Shown: positions 9,770 through 18,004, numbered from the stretch's first letter. The stretch is 64,000 nucleotides of DNA from Methylocaldum szegediense (GCF_949769195.1 NZ_OX458333.1:4622001-4686000), one strand, 5' to 3'. Program-made: numbers and translations. Notes: generated by a model not told the origin, from the sequence alone.

Positions 9770-11012
9770 AACCTTTCCTCGCTAGCAACTCGGTGAGCTC
9801 ACTCTCGTTGGCCGGCGTCTTTGGAGATTCGGTAGCGTAATCGGACTTGAGGCGCTCGGCGATGATCGGGTAGAGATTCGGCGCGAATTCCACCGATTTA
9901 TCGCCGACCTTCCGAAGATAACCGCGGTTCAATAGAAAGGCTACTGAAAACATCCGCGACCAGTCGGAATAGCGGCGCGCGCGTTCCAGTTCGGTTTTCT
10001 CGATGCTGAACTCCAATTCGTCATTCGCATTGATGGTAAATTCGCTGAACTGCCGTATGCCGTAGTAGGCCAGATCCTTCTCCTCCTCGGTGAGCGGGCC
10101 AGGGGCGGTGGTTTCCAGACGATAGGACAGGAACAGGATGAAGAAATCCACCATGCCCGCCAATGCCAGGGTAAACCAGGATATGTTCTTCCACATCGCG
10201 AAGGACGGCGTAAGGCCGAGGGAAAATTCGGCGTAGGAGCCGAACCGGGGCGCTTCGACAGGTGGGGCACCATAGGCCGATGCTAGGATTTCCGCTTCGC
10301 CCTGCAGATTCTGAACGCTCCGGACCAACCGTTCGTAAACTTCGGAATTGTTTACACGAAGCGAGAATTCCCGGAGGGCCTCCCGAACCTCGGACAAGCG
10401 TTTCTCGAGGCCCGAAGCGGCATTCTCCAGCTTTTGCAGTTTGTTTTGTTCGTCTTGCAGAATCTCGTTGTAATAGTTCCAGACCTTGCCCTTACCGATC
10501 TGGCCTTGCATCCCGGGATGGGTGCCGAGATAAGCCCGATTGGCATCCTCCGCGGCGTGCTCGACACGTTTTTGCTGTGCGGCCGTAAGCTGGCTTTTGA
10601 GTGCGACCACGCTCTCGATGTAGCGGTTCGCGTCACGGACCATGTTGGTCTGTCGTTCGAGCTGAATGACATCGCGCTGAGAAAATTCGTAGAACCTGAA
10701 ATAGGCGAACGATATCGATACCGTCAAGGCTACGAGCAGGGACAGCACCACGCTGAGATAGCGCACGAGATTGGCGCGCCAGTGCATGCTGGCCAATTCA
10801 AGGGTGCAAATCACGATCATCGATTGCACGGCGATCGTCATGATCAGCGCGATCCATTGGGGAATGAAATAGCTAAGGCCGTGCCAAGTGTTGTAACCCT
10901 CGGCAACGCTCAGCGCGAGGACGATGGGGATCGACAACACCCGCAGCAGGCCGACGAAAGTGCTCTGAATGGCGTTCAGCAATTGACCGATGTGCCAGGT
11001 GGTTGTCGTCAT
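9762..11012 (-). CDS. Four-helix membrane protein with large coiled-coil loop, unknown function
   Basis: A 416-residue integral membrane protein without a recognised family. Three hydrophobic helices occupy about residues 20-42, 48-70 and 83-106. They are followed by a coiled-coil region of about 130 residues (110-245) with a conserved-looking GMQGQIGKGKVWNYYNE segment, a fourth helix near 275-297, and a soluble C-terminal domain of about 115 residues. The design suggests a scaffold. It is the first gene of a tight minus-strand run that continues with the coiled-coil partner, mepA and the epimerase, so a link to the cell envelope is reasonable but inferred. Confidence 0.7.
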   Translation of the reverse strand: MTTTTWHIGQLLNAIQSTFVGLLRVLSIPIVLALSVAEGYNTWHGLSYFIPQWIALIMTIAVQSMIVICTLELASMHWRANLVRYLSVVLSLLVALTVSISFAYFRFYEFSQRDVIQLERQTNMVRDANRYIESVVALKSQLTAAQQKRVEHAAEDANRAYLGTHPGMQGQIGKGKVWNYYNEILQDEQNKLQKLENAASGLEKRLSEVREALREFSLRVNNSEVYERLVRSVQNLQGEAEILASAYGAPPVEAPRFGSYAEFSLGLTPSFAMWKNISWFTLALAGMVDFFILFLSYRLETTAPGPLTEEEKDLAYYGIRQFSEFTINANDELEFSIEKTELERARRYSDWSRMFSVAFLLNRGYLRKVGDKSVEFAPNLYPIIAERLKSDYATESPKTPANESELTELLARKGYV

Positions 11013-11175
11013 GGGTTGTTATTATCGACGTTGCGGCTTTGCCGCTCCGATTTTATCGAGCGCCGACCGTTGAGCAATTGTCCCGGTTTTGGCGTCGAAG
11101 CGGTAAGGGTAGTCGGGGCACTCGAGTTTCCGGCTTATCCTAGTGTCTGATTCATGCGTTTGTGAAGATATTGTT

Positions 11176-11316
11176 ATGGGCATGTTCTGGATTGGGATAG
11201 TGCTGGTGGTCGGCATTATTCTCGGTAATCTCATGATTTTGCTGCGGACCGCGAAAAAGCCCAAAATCCCCGATTCGGTGAAGTCAAAGCCTTATAAGGA
11301 TGATGAGGATTGGTGA
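11176..11316 (+). CDS. Small DUF2897-type membrane protein (46 aa)
   Basis: A 46-residue protein that starts at the ATG at 11176. It has one N-terminal membrane helix (MFWIGIVLVVGIILGNLMIL), then LLRTAKKPKIP and an acidic tail ending YKDDEDW. The layout (single helix, RTAKKPK basic patch, charged tail) matches the small DUF2897 proteins of gammaproteobacteria, whose function is unknown. It stands divergently to the membrane-protein operon that starts at 11012. Confidence 0.72.
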   Translation: MGMFWIGIVLVVGIILGNLMILLRTAKKPKIPDSVKSKPYKDDEDW

Positions 11317-11326
11317 CTACTCTCAG

Positions 11327-11356
11327 GATGGGCAAAGGCCGACAGGCCTGCCCATC
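11327..11356 (+). terminator. Strong hairpin after the DUF2897 gene
   Basis: The outer stem GATGGGC/GCCCATC encloses an inner AGGCC-GACA-GGCCT stem, 10 bases after the stop codon of the small gene. There is no clear T-run, so termination is plausible but unproven. Confidence 0.4.
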
Positions 11357-11432
11357 TCTCCGGTCTCGGTGGACACAGGCCGTGCTCAGTTCGCACGATT
11401 CATAAGTCTCGCTCCCGCTCTTACGGGGTGCG

Positions 11433-11852
11433 TCACTCGCCGATGATTTTCACCAAAACCCGCTTTCTGCGGCGGCCGTCGAACTCGCCGTAAAAAATTT
11501 GTTCCCAGGGGCCGAAGTCGAGTTTTCCATCCGTGATCGCCACGACGACTTCGCGGCCCATGACCTGCCTTTTCAAATGAGCGTCGCCGTTGTCTTCGCC
11601 GGTACGGTTGTGGAGGTATCGGCTGATCGGTTCGTGGGGCGCGAGATTTTCGAGCCAGCTCTCGAAATCCCGGTGCAGCCCGGATTCATCGTCATTGATG
11701 AAGACCGAGGCGGTGATGTGCATGGCATTGACCAAAACAAGCCCCTCCCGTACCCCGCTTTCCCGGAGACACGCCTGTACCTGCGGCGTGATGTTGATAA
11801 AGGCGATCCGGCTCGGGGTCTCGAACCAAAGTTCCTTACGATAGCTCTTCAT
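11433..11852 (-). CDS. YjbQ/UPF0047 family protein
   Basis: A 139-residue protein of the secondary thiamine-phosphate synthase (YjbQ/UPF0047) family, full length for the family. Recognisable conserved stretches are [18 protein letters not shown] (about 43-60), [19 protein letters not shown] (about 80-98) and [19 protein letters not shown] (about 107-126); the histidines and acidic residues form the usual metal-binding pocket. YjbQ proteins show weak thiamine-phosphate synthase activity in complementation tests, but the physiological role is unclear. The gene stands alone. Confidence 0.88.
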   Translation of the reverse strand: MKSYRKELWFETPSRIAFINITPQVQACLRESGVREGLVLVNAMHITASVFINDDESGLHRDFESWLENLAPHEPISRYLHNRTGEDNGDAHLKRQVMGREVVVAITDGKLDFGPWEQIFYGEFDGRRRKRVLVKIIGE

Positions 11853-12231
11853 ATCTCAGGTTCTCCTGTCGTCAGCGTAGTTTTAAAAGACAAATCGACG
11901 CGCGGCCGTAACGGCGAATAGTGCGATAGATCGGAGTGCTTCTCAAGCGGGGACTCTCCATTGCGAAGAAAAATGGTGGCAGACAGGCTGGTGTCAGAAA
12001 ATTTTACATTTTGAAGGCAGGGTGATGTCGCCATCGCTTCTGCGCTAAACACATTAGGGATCAACAAGATACGGTAGGTCACTTAAGTCTTGAACCAGGG
12101 CTGGCCGCTCACGCTATCTCGGAAAATCGGGGTTTCTGGCGGTGCCGCCAAAAGCCTCCCGTTGCATCGCATTTACAGAAACGAACGCCGTGCAATTTCG
12201 AAAAAATTCGAAAAAACAATGACATGATGGT
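11853..12231. other. Intergenic region upstream of the Fap-like locus
   Basis: Nearly 380 bases with no supported gene. It includes A+T-rich stretches near 11990-12010 and 12195-12220 that may bind the sigma-54 activator encoded at 14968. No clear dyad enhancer site was identified by eye. Confidence 0.4.
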
Positions 12232-12248
12232 TTGGTACAAAAATTGTT
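12232..12248 (+). promoter_or_regulatory. Candidate sigma-54 (RpoN) promoter of the Fap-like locus
   Basis: TTGGTACAAAAATTGTT fits the -24/-12 pattern TTGGCAC-N5-TTGC with one transition in each block (GG at 12234-12235, GT at 12246-12247, spaced by ten bases). Transcription would begin near 12259, about 75 bases before the ATG at 12335. The presence of a sigma-54 activator gene three genes downstream of the first gene supports the assignment. Confidence 0.55.
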
Positions 12249-12334
12249 GGATATATGGCGGCGTTTGGGAGAACGCTCCGGGTTAGAGCTGGAGTTCAAC
12301 CCGGCAACCAATCTTGACCATAAGGAGACATGCG

Positions 12335-13165
12335 ATGATGAACTTTGAAAAAACCTTGTTGGCGGCTGGTATCAGCCTGGCGTTAGGTTTCTCGACGGGG
12401 GCATGGGCTGAGGTCGTAATCGACCCCGATGACGACAGCTTCAATGTAGGGGTGGACGCGAGCAGCGAAGCAGAGGCGGAGGCCGATAGCTCTGCCGCTG
12501 CGAATAACGGGGGCATAGCCAATGCCGGCGAGGCCGAGGCTGAAGAGGAAGCCGCCGCAGCTGCAGCCAACAGGAGCCAGGCATATGCCGGCGAGGCGGA
12601 GGCTGAGGAGGAAAACTCCGCTGCCGCGACCACCTGGGGCACGGCCTATGCCGGCGAAGCCGAGGCTGAGGAAGAGGGTTCCGCTGCCGCGAACAACGGT
12701 GGCTACGCCTTTGCCGACAGCAGCGAGAATAGCAGTGCTTCGGCCCGGGGTGGGGATGCCTTCAGCGCCATTAACGGCGGCGAGATCGAGTACAGCTCTG
12801 CTTCCGCCTTTGGCGGCGATGCTCTGAATGCTCAGAACGGCAGCGAAATCGATCAGGCGGTGGAAAACGAAAATAGTGACGGAAGCGTGGCCGTTCGCGA
12901 GGGCAACGTCAATTACAGCAGCTTCGAGTCCGAGCTAGAGAACGAGCTCGCAGGTAATGTGGTAACTATTGCCCCTGTCAATACCAACACCGAAGAGTTT
13001 GGCGACGCGAATCTGACGCTGTCCAACAACGTCATCGGCTCAGCTAACGGAAGCGCCGGTATCATTCAACTGCAGCAGAACCTGGCCGGCATTTCCTCGG
13101 TGAACCAAAACGTCAATGTCTTGGGTACTGTGGTGGTTGCGAACGCTCCCACGGTTGCTCCTTGA
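12335..13165 (+). CDS. Secreted acidic Ala/Glu-rich repeat protein, candidate fibre subunit
   Basis: A 276-residue exported protein. The start is set by AAGGAG at 12322-12327, seven bases before the ATG. A signal peptide (MNFEKTLLAAGISLALGFS..AWA) is followed by imperfect repeats of about 20 residues containing YAGEAEAEEE and SAAA/NNGG (about residues 45-115), then Gly/Ser/Ala repeats ending in GGDA. The C-terminus has Asn/Gln-rich strands (SNNVIGSANGS, IIQLQQNLAGISSVNQNVNV) typical of beta-solenoid or amyloid-like proteins. It is very acidic and lacks cysteine. By position and composition it could be the major subunit of an extracellular fibre handled by the downstream C39 peptidase and the FapF-like pore. 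No named family is recognised, so the role is inferred. Confidence 0.75.
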   Translation: MMNFEKTLLAAGISLALGFSTGAWAEVVIDPDDDSFNVGVDASSEAEAEADSSAAANNGGIANAGEAEAEEEAAAAAANRSQAYAGEAEAEEENSAAATTWGTAYAGEAEAEEEGSAAANNGGYAFADSSENSSASARGGDAFSAINGGEIEYSSASAFGGDALNAQNGSEIDQAVENENSDGSVAVREGNVNYSSFESELENELAGNVVTIAPVNTNTEEFGDANLTLSNNVIGSANGSAGIIQLQQNLAGISSVNQNVNVLGTVVVANAPTVAP

Positions 13166-13269
13166 AATTGACGAGTTGATGGAATAGGCAATTGGAGTAC
13201 CGGTGGGTGTTTCGGCACCCACCGGTCCAGTCCGAGGTAAAGCTCAACAGGGAAATTGAGGTGGAAAGG

Positions 13270-13629
13270 ATGAAAAAAGGATTGGTCGGAAGCCTATATT
13301 TTCTCGTCAGTTGTTTTTGGTCGGTTGGCCATGCAGTCGGTTTCGACGACGAAGTGGAATTTGGCGCAGGCGGGTATGCGGCGGTCGAAAGTGCCAGCTT
13401 GGCCGAGGAGCGTGCCCGTGAAGGCGTGGATGATTTGGCGTTCGCCCGCGGCGCTTTCAAGGCGACGATGCACGGCAACACGTCATATACCAGCGACATC
13501 ACGACATACAACAGCATCGACGGCAGCTCGTTCACCGATGCCAGTGGAATCATATCGGTGATTCAGAACACCGGAAACAATGTCATCATCCAGAATCTCA
13601 CGGACGTCAACGTCACCATCAATCCATGA
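13270..13629 (+). CDS. Small secreted protein with Asn/Gln-rich C-terminus
   Basis: A 119-residue protein. I choose the ATG at 13270, preceded by GAGGTGG, because it begins a clear signal peptide (MKKGLVGSLYFLVSCFWSVGHA). The mature part is rich in Ala, Ser and Thr, and ends in GIISVIQNTGNNVIIQNLTDVNVTIN, a strand motif shared in style with the C-terminus of the 165-residue protein at 14361 (VIQNTLDNQL..DITISN). This IQNTGNN-type ending suggests an amyloid nucleator or minor subunit. The stop overlaps the ATG of the C39 peptidase gene by four bases (ATGA), so the two are coupled. Confidence 0.72.
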   Translation: MKKGLVGSLYFLVSCFWSVGHAVGFDDEVEFGAGGYAAVESASLAEERAREGVDDLAFARGAFKATMHGNTSYTSDITTYNSIDGSSFTDASGIISVIQNTGNNVIIQNLTDVNVTINP

Positions 13630-14342
13630 ACGGACGCAGCGGTCTTTTTCGGCTGACTTCTTTGTTCGCTGTGTGTCTTGCAGGCGCGGCGCCGTGCAGT
13701 CATGCTGGCGCCGTGCAGTTTTCCGACGGCGTGGTGGGGCCCGGATTTTTTGACATCAAGGTAACGAGTTTCGCCGAAAGACGGTTCAAGACGATCCTCA
13801 AGCAGCAGTACGATTTCAGTTGCGGTTCGGCCGCGCTGGCGAGCTTACTGTCGTTTCATTACGAGGATATGGTCGGCGAATTGGACGTTTTCGCCGATAT
13901 GTGGGAGCACGGTGATCAGCAGAAAATAAAACAGCAAGGATTTTCGTTGTTGGACATGAAGCGATACCTCGAGCGCCGAGGGTACAAGGCTGACGGCTAT
14001 AAGATCGGCCTGAAGGAGCTGATTCAAGCGAAGGTGCCGGCAATTACGATCATCAATAACAAGGGATACATGCATTTCGTCATCGTAAAAGGTGCGAATG
14101 ACAATGAGGTGCTGGTCGGAGATCCGGCTTTGGGTTTGAAGAGGATGGATCGTCAGACATTCACCGAATTATGGGAAAACCGAATTCTTTTCATTATCCG
14201 AAATAAAAAGAATATTGCCGGAAAGTACTTCAATAACGCTGAAGAATGGAGTTTGAGTCCGAAAGCTCCGCTGGGCGTAGCGGTCGATAACGGTAGTCTA
14301 GCCTCCTTCAATTTGTTGCAACCAGGACGATATGACTTTTAA
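13626..14342 (+). CDS. Periplasmic C39 family cysteine peptidase (FapD-like)
   Basis: A 238-residue protein with a signal peptide (to about residue 27) and a C39 peptidase domain. Visible catalytic elements are the oxyanion Gln and nucleophile Cys in LKQQYDFSCGSAAL (about 58-71), the His in GYMHFVIVKG (about 142) and the Asp in VGDPALG (about 158). It lacks the ABC-transporter domains of bacteriocin exporters; free-standing C39 peptidases of this kind include FapD of the Pseudomonas Fap amyloid system. It is translationally coupled to the small secreted protein before it and followed 18 bases later by the LRGGF protein, so those two are its likeliest substrates or partners. Confidence 0.85.
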   Translation: MNGRSGLFRLTSLFAVCLAGAAPCSHAGAVQFSDGVVGPGFFDIKVTSFAERRFKTILKQQYDFSCGSAALASLLSFHYEDMVGELDVFADMWEHGDQQKIKQQGFSLLDMKRYLERRGYKADGYKIGLKELIQAKVPAITIINNKGYMHFVIVKGANDNEVLVGDPALGLKRMDRQTFTELWENRILFIIRNKKNIAGKYFNNAEEWSLSPKAPLGVAVDNGSLASFNLLQPGRYDF

Positions 14343-14360
14343 AAACAAGGAGTAATATTC

Positions 14361-14858
14361 ATGATGTTGGCCAAGAATGTTCAAGGATCGAAGAGGTTCA
14401 GAAGCAATCCGATGGTTTTGACGGTCATCGTTCTTCTCTTGACCTCTCACGCAGCAAGCCTCTGCGCCGCGGCTGGCCAAGGAAGCATAGACTCGTTTTC
14501 CGGCTGGGCAGCAGCTGCCGATACCGAGTTGGATGAATTGCGCGGCGGATTTACGTTGGACAACGGAATGGTCGTTGATTTATCCTTCGCCACGTCGGTG
14601 TTCGTCAATGGACAAGAGCGGTTTTCCGACCGGTTCGTTTTGCCCAACGATTTTTCCATAGACCAGCTGCGCGGAGCGGTCGTCAGCAACGGGCCCAATA
14701 ATTACGTGATGTCGGATGCCGCCATGAATAATATGACAGTTATTCAGAATACTCTGGATAACCAACTCATAACCATGATGAGATCCATTGATATAACGAT
14801 TTCGAATATAAAGAATATGACCGGATTCGGGGAGCCGGGCTTCGGATTTGCTCCCTAA
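14361..14858 (+). CDS. Secreted protein with LRGGF motif, Fap-locus component
   Basis: A 165-residue exported protein; AAGGAG lies eight bases before the ATG at 14361. A long N-region precedes a hydrophobic signal segment (VLTVIVLLLTSHAASLCAAA). The mature chain starts with an acidic stretch and DELRGGFTLDNGMVVDLSF, then SVFVNGQ. Near the C-terminus is an IQNTLDNQLITMMRSIDITISNIKN segment resembling the end of the 13270 protein. A Gly-Gly pair after an acidic helix is the kind of site C39 peptidases cut, so cleavage at LRGG is a testable guess. Small proteins of this LRGGF/VNGQ style occur next to C39 peptidases in other proteobacteria, from memory and unverified here. Confidence 0.68.
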   Translation: MMLAKNVQGSKRFRSNPMVLTVIVLLLTSHAASLCAAAGQGSIDSFSGWAAAADTELDELRGGFTLDNGMVVDLSFATSVFVNGQERFSDRFVLPNDFSIDQLRGAVVSNGPNNYVMSDAAMNNMTVIQNTLDNQLITMMRSIDITISNIKNMTGFGEPGFGFAP

Positions 14859-14967
14859 GGATATTTGAAAAACATGATTTGCTTGCGAGGAGACTTTAGC
14901 GCGTAGAAGTTTTTCGATAACTGGGACTATAGTCCTGTCTTGTACTCTCAAAGGGAAGGGAACGCAG

Positions 14968-16392
14968 ATGGAACTAACAGCTGGGATTTCTAGGATAGAA
15001 AGGATTTTTCCGGCCAGTCAGGCCAGAGGAGATGTCAGGGATCTGATTCTGCTCCAGCCAGGGTGGGCCGATGCGCTCGGACTGGCGAAGGGACTTGCGG
15101 AAAAGGGCTGGAGAGCCCACATCTCGATGGATACTCAGGAAGCCATACGATGCCTCCGATCGAACCATTTCTATGTCGGCATTGCGTTGCTGGATGCAAA
15201 CTTCAGCGAGGAAATGCAAAGCCAGCTTTCGGAGGTCATCAGTGAAAGCGGCTTCACGGAATGGATCGCGATCGTCGATCCTGGAAGCCTGACCTCCATA
15301 GAACATGCGGCTTTCTTGAGTACTTTCTTTTTCGACTTCCATACCACTCCCGTTGATATCCGTAGACTGACGTATTCGCTCGGGCACGCTTACGGCGCGG
15401 CCAAACTCAACGAGGCCAGTCGCGGCGAATTTCGTCTGTCGGTCAACCAGCGGTTCGGGTTGATCGGCTCGAGCAAGGCGATGTCTCAGGTCTATGACAG
15501 TATTCAGAAAATCAGCCGAAGCGACGAGCCAGTCATCATCACGGGCGAAACCGGAACGGGGAAGGAGCTGATTGCACGCGCGATCCATGGTTTGTCGTCC
15601 AGGGCGGAAAAACCGTTCATCCCTGTGAGCTGTGGAGCGATTCCCGAAACTCTGGTGCAGAGCGAGTTTTTTGGACACAACAAAGGGGCATTTACCGGCG
15701 CCGTCGAAGAGAGGATAGGGCATTTTGAAGCCGCGGAGGGCGGTACGGTATACCTGGACGAAATCGAAAATCTCTCCCCACTCGGACAGGTATCGCTGCT
15801 GAGATTTTTGCAGGAGAAAGAGCTGACGCCGCTGGGCTCAAAAAAACCGCGCACGGTAGACGTAAGAATCATCGCTTCCGCCGGTCCCAATCTCACCGAG
15901 GCGGTGGCAGCAGGCGTTATTCGCGAAGACTTGTTCTACCGGCTCAATGTCTTGCATATCGACGTTCCGCCGCTAAGAGAGCGCGACACCGACGCGGCCG
16001 AGATCGCGGAGTATTTCGTCGATCGCTTTAACCAGGGGAAGCGACGGAACGCGAAGCGCCTTTCAAAGAAAGCGATTTCGGCCATTCTCGAATATTCGTG
16101 GCCGGGTAACGTGCGCGAATTGATGGGCTGTGTGAATCGCGCCGCCGTTCTTTCGACCGGACGCCTGATTACGGAAGGCGATCTCGGACTATCGCGCCCG
16201 GTGAGATTCAGCGGGAGAACGCTGAGGGAGGTAAAGGCTCAGGCGGTCGAACAAGCGGTGATGTCCGCACTGGCGGAGTCCAAGAGCATCACCAGCGCGG
16301 CACGCCGCCTCGGCGTTTCCCGAGTGACCCTATATCGTTTGATGGAAAAGCATTCCATCACGGTTCCGGGAGCCGAGCATGCCGCCGGATAA
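14968..16392 (+). CDS. Sigma-54-dependent transcriptional activator (Fis-type HTH)
   Basis: A 474-residue enhancer-binding protein. Residues about 1-140 form a degenerate receiver-like domain (LLQPGWADALGLAKGLAEKGW..), similar in style to VpsR-type regulators. The AAA+ domain has Walker A GETGTGKELIARAIH (about 193), the sigma-54-contacting GAFTGA loop (about 240), Walker B GGTVYLDEIENL (about 260) and an arginine-finger region. A C-terminal Fis-type helix-turn-helix (SITSAARRLGVSRVTLYRLMEK) binds DNA. A purine-rich AAGGGAAGGGAA precedes the ATG. Its position inside the Fap-like locus and the -24/-12 promoter at 12232 suggest that it controls this locus, possibly in response to c-di-GMP as VpsR/FleQ-like regulators do (inference). 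Confidence 0.9.
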   Translation: MELTAGISRIERIFPASQARGDVRDLILLQPGWADALGLAKGLAEKGWRAHISMDTQEAIRCLRSNHFYVGIALLDANFSEEMQSQLSEVISESGFTEWIAIVDPGSLTSIEHAAFLSTFFFDFHTTPVDIRRLTYSLGHAYGAAKLNEASRGEFRLSVNQRFGLIGSSKAMSQVYDSIQKISRSDEPVIITGETGTGKELIARAIHGLSSRAEKPFIPVSCGAIPETLVQSEFFGHNKGAFTGAVEERIGHFEAAEGGTVYLDEIENLSPLGQVSLLRFLQEKELTPLGSKKPRTVDVRIIASAGPNLTEAVAAGVIREDLFYRLNVLHIDVPPLRERDTDAAEIAEYFVDRFNQGKRRNAKRLSKKAISAILEYSWPGNVRELMGCVNRAAVLSTGRLITEGDLGLSRPVRFSGRTLREVKAQAVEQAVMSALAESKSITSAARRLGVSRVTLYRLMEKHSITVPGAEHAAG

Positions 16393-16534
16393 GTCGTCTC
16401 CGGTGTCTGGGGCGTTACTGAGCGATTTTCGAAAGGTACTGGATGGGGCAGGCAAGCGAGATCCTCCAATCGCACATATGCCTGTCCCGAGTCCGGACGA
16501 TGGGCCGCCCAAAGGGTGGCGGGTTGTACGCGGG

Positions 16535-17500
16535 CTATCTGTCAAGTCCCGCAAGATCGTAAACCTTCTTTCGAAAAAGATGAGGATGGGACAGTTGCCA
16601 GTTTTTGAGAGCCTGGATCGGGGTGAGATGGCGTAAGGCCTTTTGGGGAATGTGATGATTGTACAGCTCGACATAGCGGTGCAGGGTGGTGTCCAGATCG
16701 GCGGTTGAATCGAAGTGATGGGTTTGCAACACCTCCTCGATGCGGCCATTGAAGCGTTCCACCAGGCCATTCGTTTGGGGCCGGCCCGGCGGAATCAGGC
16801 GATGTTCGATGCCTTGTTCAGTACAGAGGCGGTCAAACTCATGCGTCCCCGAGGGCTGCCGAGTTCGGGTCAGGAAACGGTCGGTAAACTCCGAGCCGTT
16901 GTCGGTCAGGCATTTCTGGATGCGGAAAGGCGCGGCCTGAATCACCGCTTTGAGGAAGTCCTTTGCGCTTAAGGCGGAGCGGTTGGGCTTGAGGGCGACA
17001 TAGACCCAGCGGGTGGCGCGGTCGATGGCGACGAACAGGTATCGGCGGGGTTCGCCGTCGATGGCGGGCAAGTACTTAACATCCAGGTGAAGGAAGCCGG
17101 GCTCATAGGCCTTGAAGGGTTTGACCTTCGCCTTCTCTGTAGGCGGAAGCAGGGTCTTGAGGGACGCCACCCCGTGGCGGCGCAGGCAGCGGTCTAGCCC
17201 GGAACGGGACACGGCGGGATTGAGAAATTCCCGGGTCACGGCCAGGAGATCATCCAAGGGGAGGAGCAGAGCTTGGCGGAGGTAGACCACGATGGCTTCC
17301 TGGGCGGGCGTGAGCGTGGTTCTGAGGGTGTGGGGCCGGTGTGAGGCATCTTCGACCGAGGAGCGGTGTTTCCACTTGCGGACGGTCGTTCGGCTAATGC
17401 CATGCTTTTGGGCCAAGGCGCGCTCGCTCAACGTGGACGCTTGAATGGCCTGCCGAACGGCCGGGGTGGTACGGGCGTTCTTATGAAGACGAATCGGCAT
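16535..17500 (-). CDS. IS481 family transposase
   Basis: A 321-residue DDE transposase. The N-terminal helix-turn-helix (LSERALAQKHGISRTTVRKWKH) is followed by a second DNA-binding segment and the rve integrase core with LHLDVKYLPAI (first Asp), CLTDNGSEFTDRF (second Asp) and GLVERFNGRIEEV (Glu). The ATG at 17500 is preferred; a GTG 15 bases upstream is possible. The reading frame has no stop inside the element: the last two codons (AGA TAG) use target DNA beyond the terminal repeat, so the C-terminus depends on the insertion site. Confidence 0.92.
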   Translation of the reverse strand: MPIRLHKNARTTPAVRQAIQASTLSERALAQKHGISRTTVRKWKHRSSVEDASHRPHTLRTTLTPAQEAIVVYLRQALLLPLDDLLAVTREFLNPAVSRSGLDRCLRRHGVASLKTLLPPTEKAKVKPFKAYEPGFLHLDVKYLPAIDGEPRRYLFVAIDRATRWVYVALKPNRSALSAKDFLKAVIQAAPFRIQKCLTDNGSEFTDRFLTRTRQPSGTHEFDRLCTEQGIEHRLIPPGRPQTNGLVERFNGRIEEVLQTHHFDSTADLDTTLHRYVELYNHHIPQKALRHLTPIQALKNWQLSHPHLFRKKVYDLAGLDR

Positions 17501-17604
17501 GGAGAGAAACCTCACTTGGACGAACCGAATATCTCCTGGAGAAGGCTCCGGGCTTCGAACAGAGCATAACTCCTTCTCGGTAAATAATCACACGAGACGC
17601 GACA
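16540..17604 (-). mobile_element. IS481-family insertion sequence, complete copy
   Basis: A 1065-bp element with imperfect terminal inverted repeats (TGTCAAGTCCCG at 16540; TGTCGCGTCTCG read inward from 17604) and a 6-bp target duplication GCTATC at 16534-16539 and 17605-17610. It holds one transposase gene on the minus strand. A second copy starts at 63702 and is nearly identical over the part visible, so transposition was recent. It sits between the sigma-54 activator and the FapF-like gene. Confidence 0.93.
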
Positions 17605-18004
17605 GCTATCGTTCGAAAACCGTAAAAAATGGTAAGGGGAGTATAGAAATCAAAGCTCCGGAACGGTATGGCAATGCCAATAAGCTAGGTTGGTTTGGAA
17701 GAATTAAATAATTCTGAATCGATAAAGTATCGCGAGTTAATTGAAATTATATTTCGGGTTGTTTTACCCGATAATCTTTATTTTGTGCCTCAAGGATAAA
17801 TTTAAAATTTTAGCCCTTGGGGGATTTTTATTTATGCTATGCCTAAAACTTCCCATTGCTTGTTTTTAATTGGAAAAAAACAAGCATCGTAAGGCATCAA
17901 TAGTTTTTAAATACCCTTTCTGAATTCGCTTGCAAAACTGATAAAAATAAAGTACGGTTTGTTACGTCACAAGAATAAGACATGGACCCAGGGAGGGTAC
18001 GTCG
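17605..18004. other. A+T-rich intergenic region before the FapF-like gene
   Basis: About 400 bases, clearly richer in A and T than the surroundings, with no supported gene beyond the tail of the split ORF (to 17635). It contains the inverted repeat at 17858-17885 and the GGGAGG ribosome-binding site at 17991-17996. Its low G+C suggests a silenced or regulated promoter region, or acquired DNA. Confidence 0.5.
17858..17885. repeat. A/T-rich inverted repeat upstream of the FapF-like gene
   Basis: GCTTGTTTTT at 17858-17867 pairs perfectly with AAAAACAAGC at 17876-17885 around an 8-base loop. The right arm also holds a weak GG-N10-GC spacing (17872-17885) of sigma-54 promoters but without the TGGCAC/TTGC context. 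It may be an operator or a terminator-like structure. Confidence 0.4.

Larger units (their letters stand above)
16379..17635 (+). pseudogene. 61-codon ORF split by the IS481 insertion
   Basis: An ATG at 16379 overlaps the 3' end of the activator gene. Joining the flanks across the element and counting the duplicated GCTATC once restores one frame: 54 residues before the insertion (MPPDKSSPVSG..., GPPKGWRVVRGL) continue as SFENRKKW and stop at 17633-17635. The product would be a short, basic, proline-rich cytoplasmic peptide. No family is recognised, and it might be a chance frame; it is reported because the insertion point and overlap make it checkable in relatives without the IS. Confidence 0.35.

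Noticed and set aside
11849-12082. Minus-strand 77-codon frame overlapping the YjbQ start by ATGA
   Set aside because: Composition looks random and no Shine-Dalgarno sequence is visible; the overlap is probably chance.
17870-17885. GG-N10-GC spacing as a second sigma-54 promoter before the FapF-like gene
   Set aside because: Neither TGGCAC nor TTGC context is present (TTGGAAA and AAGC), and it falls in an inverted repeat.
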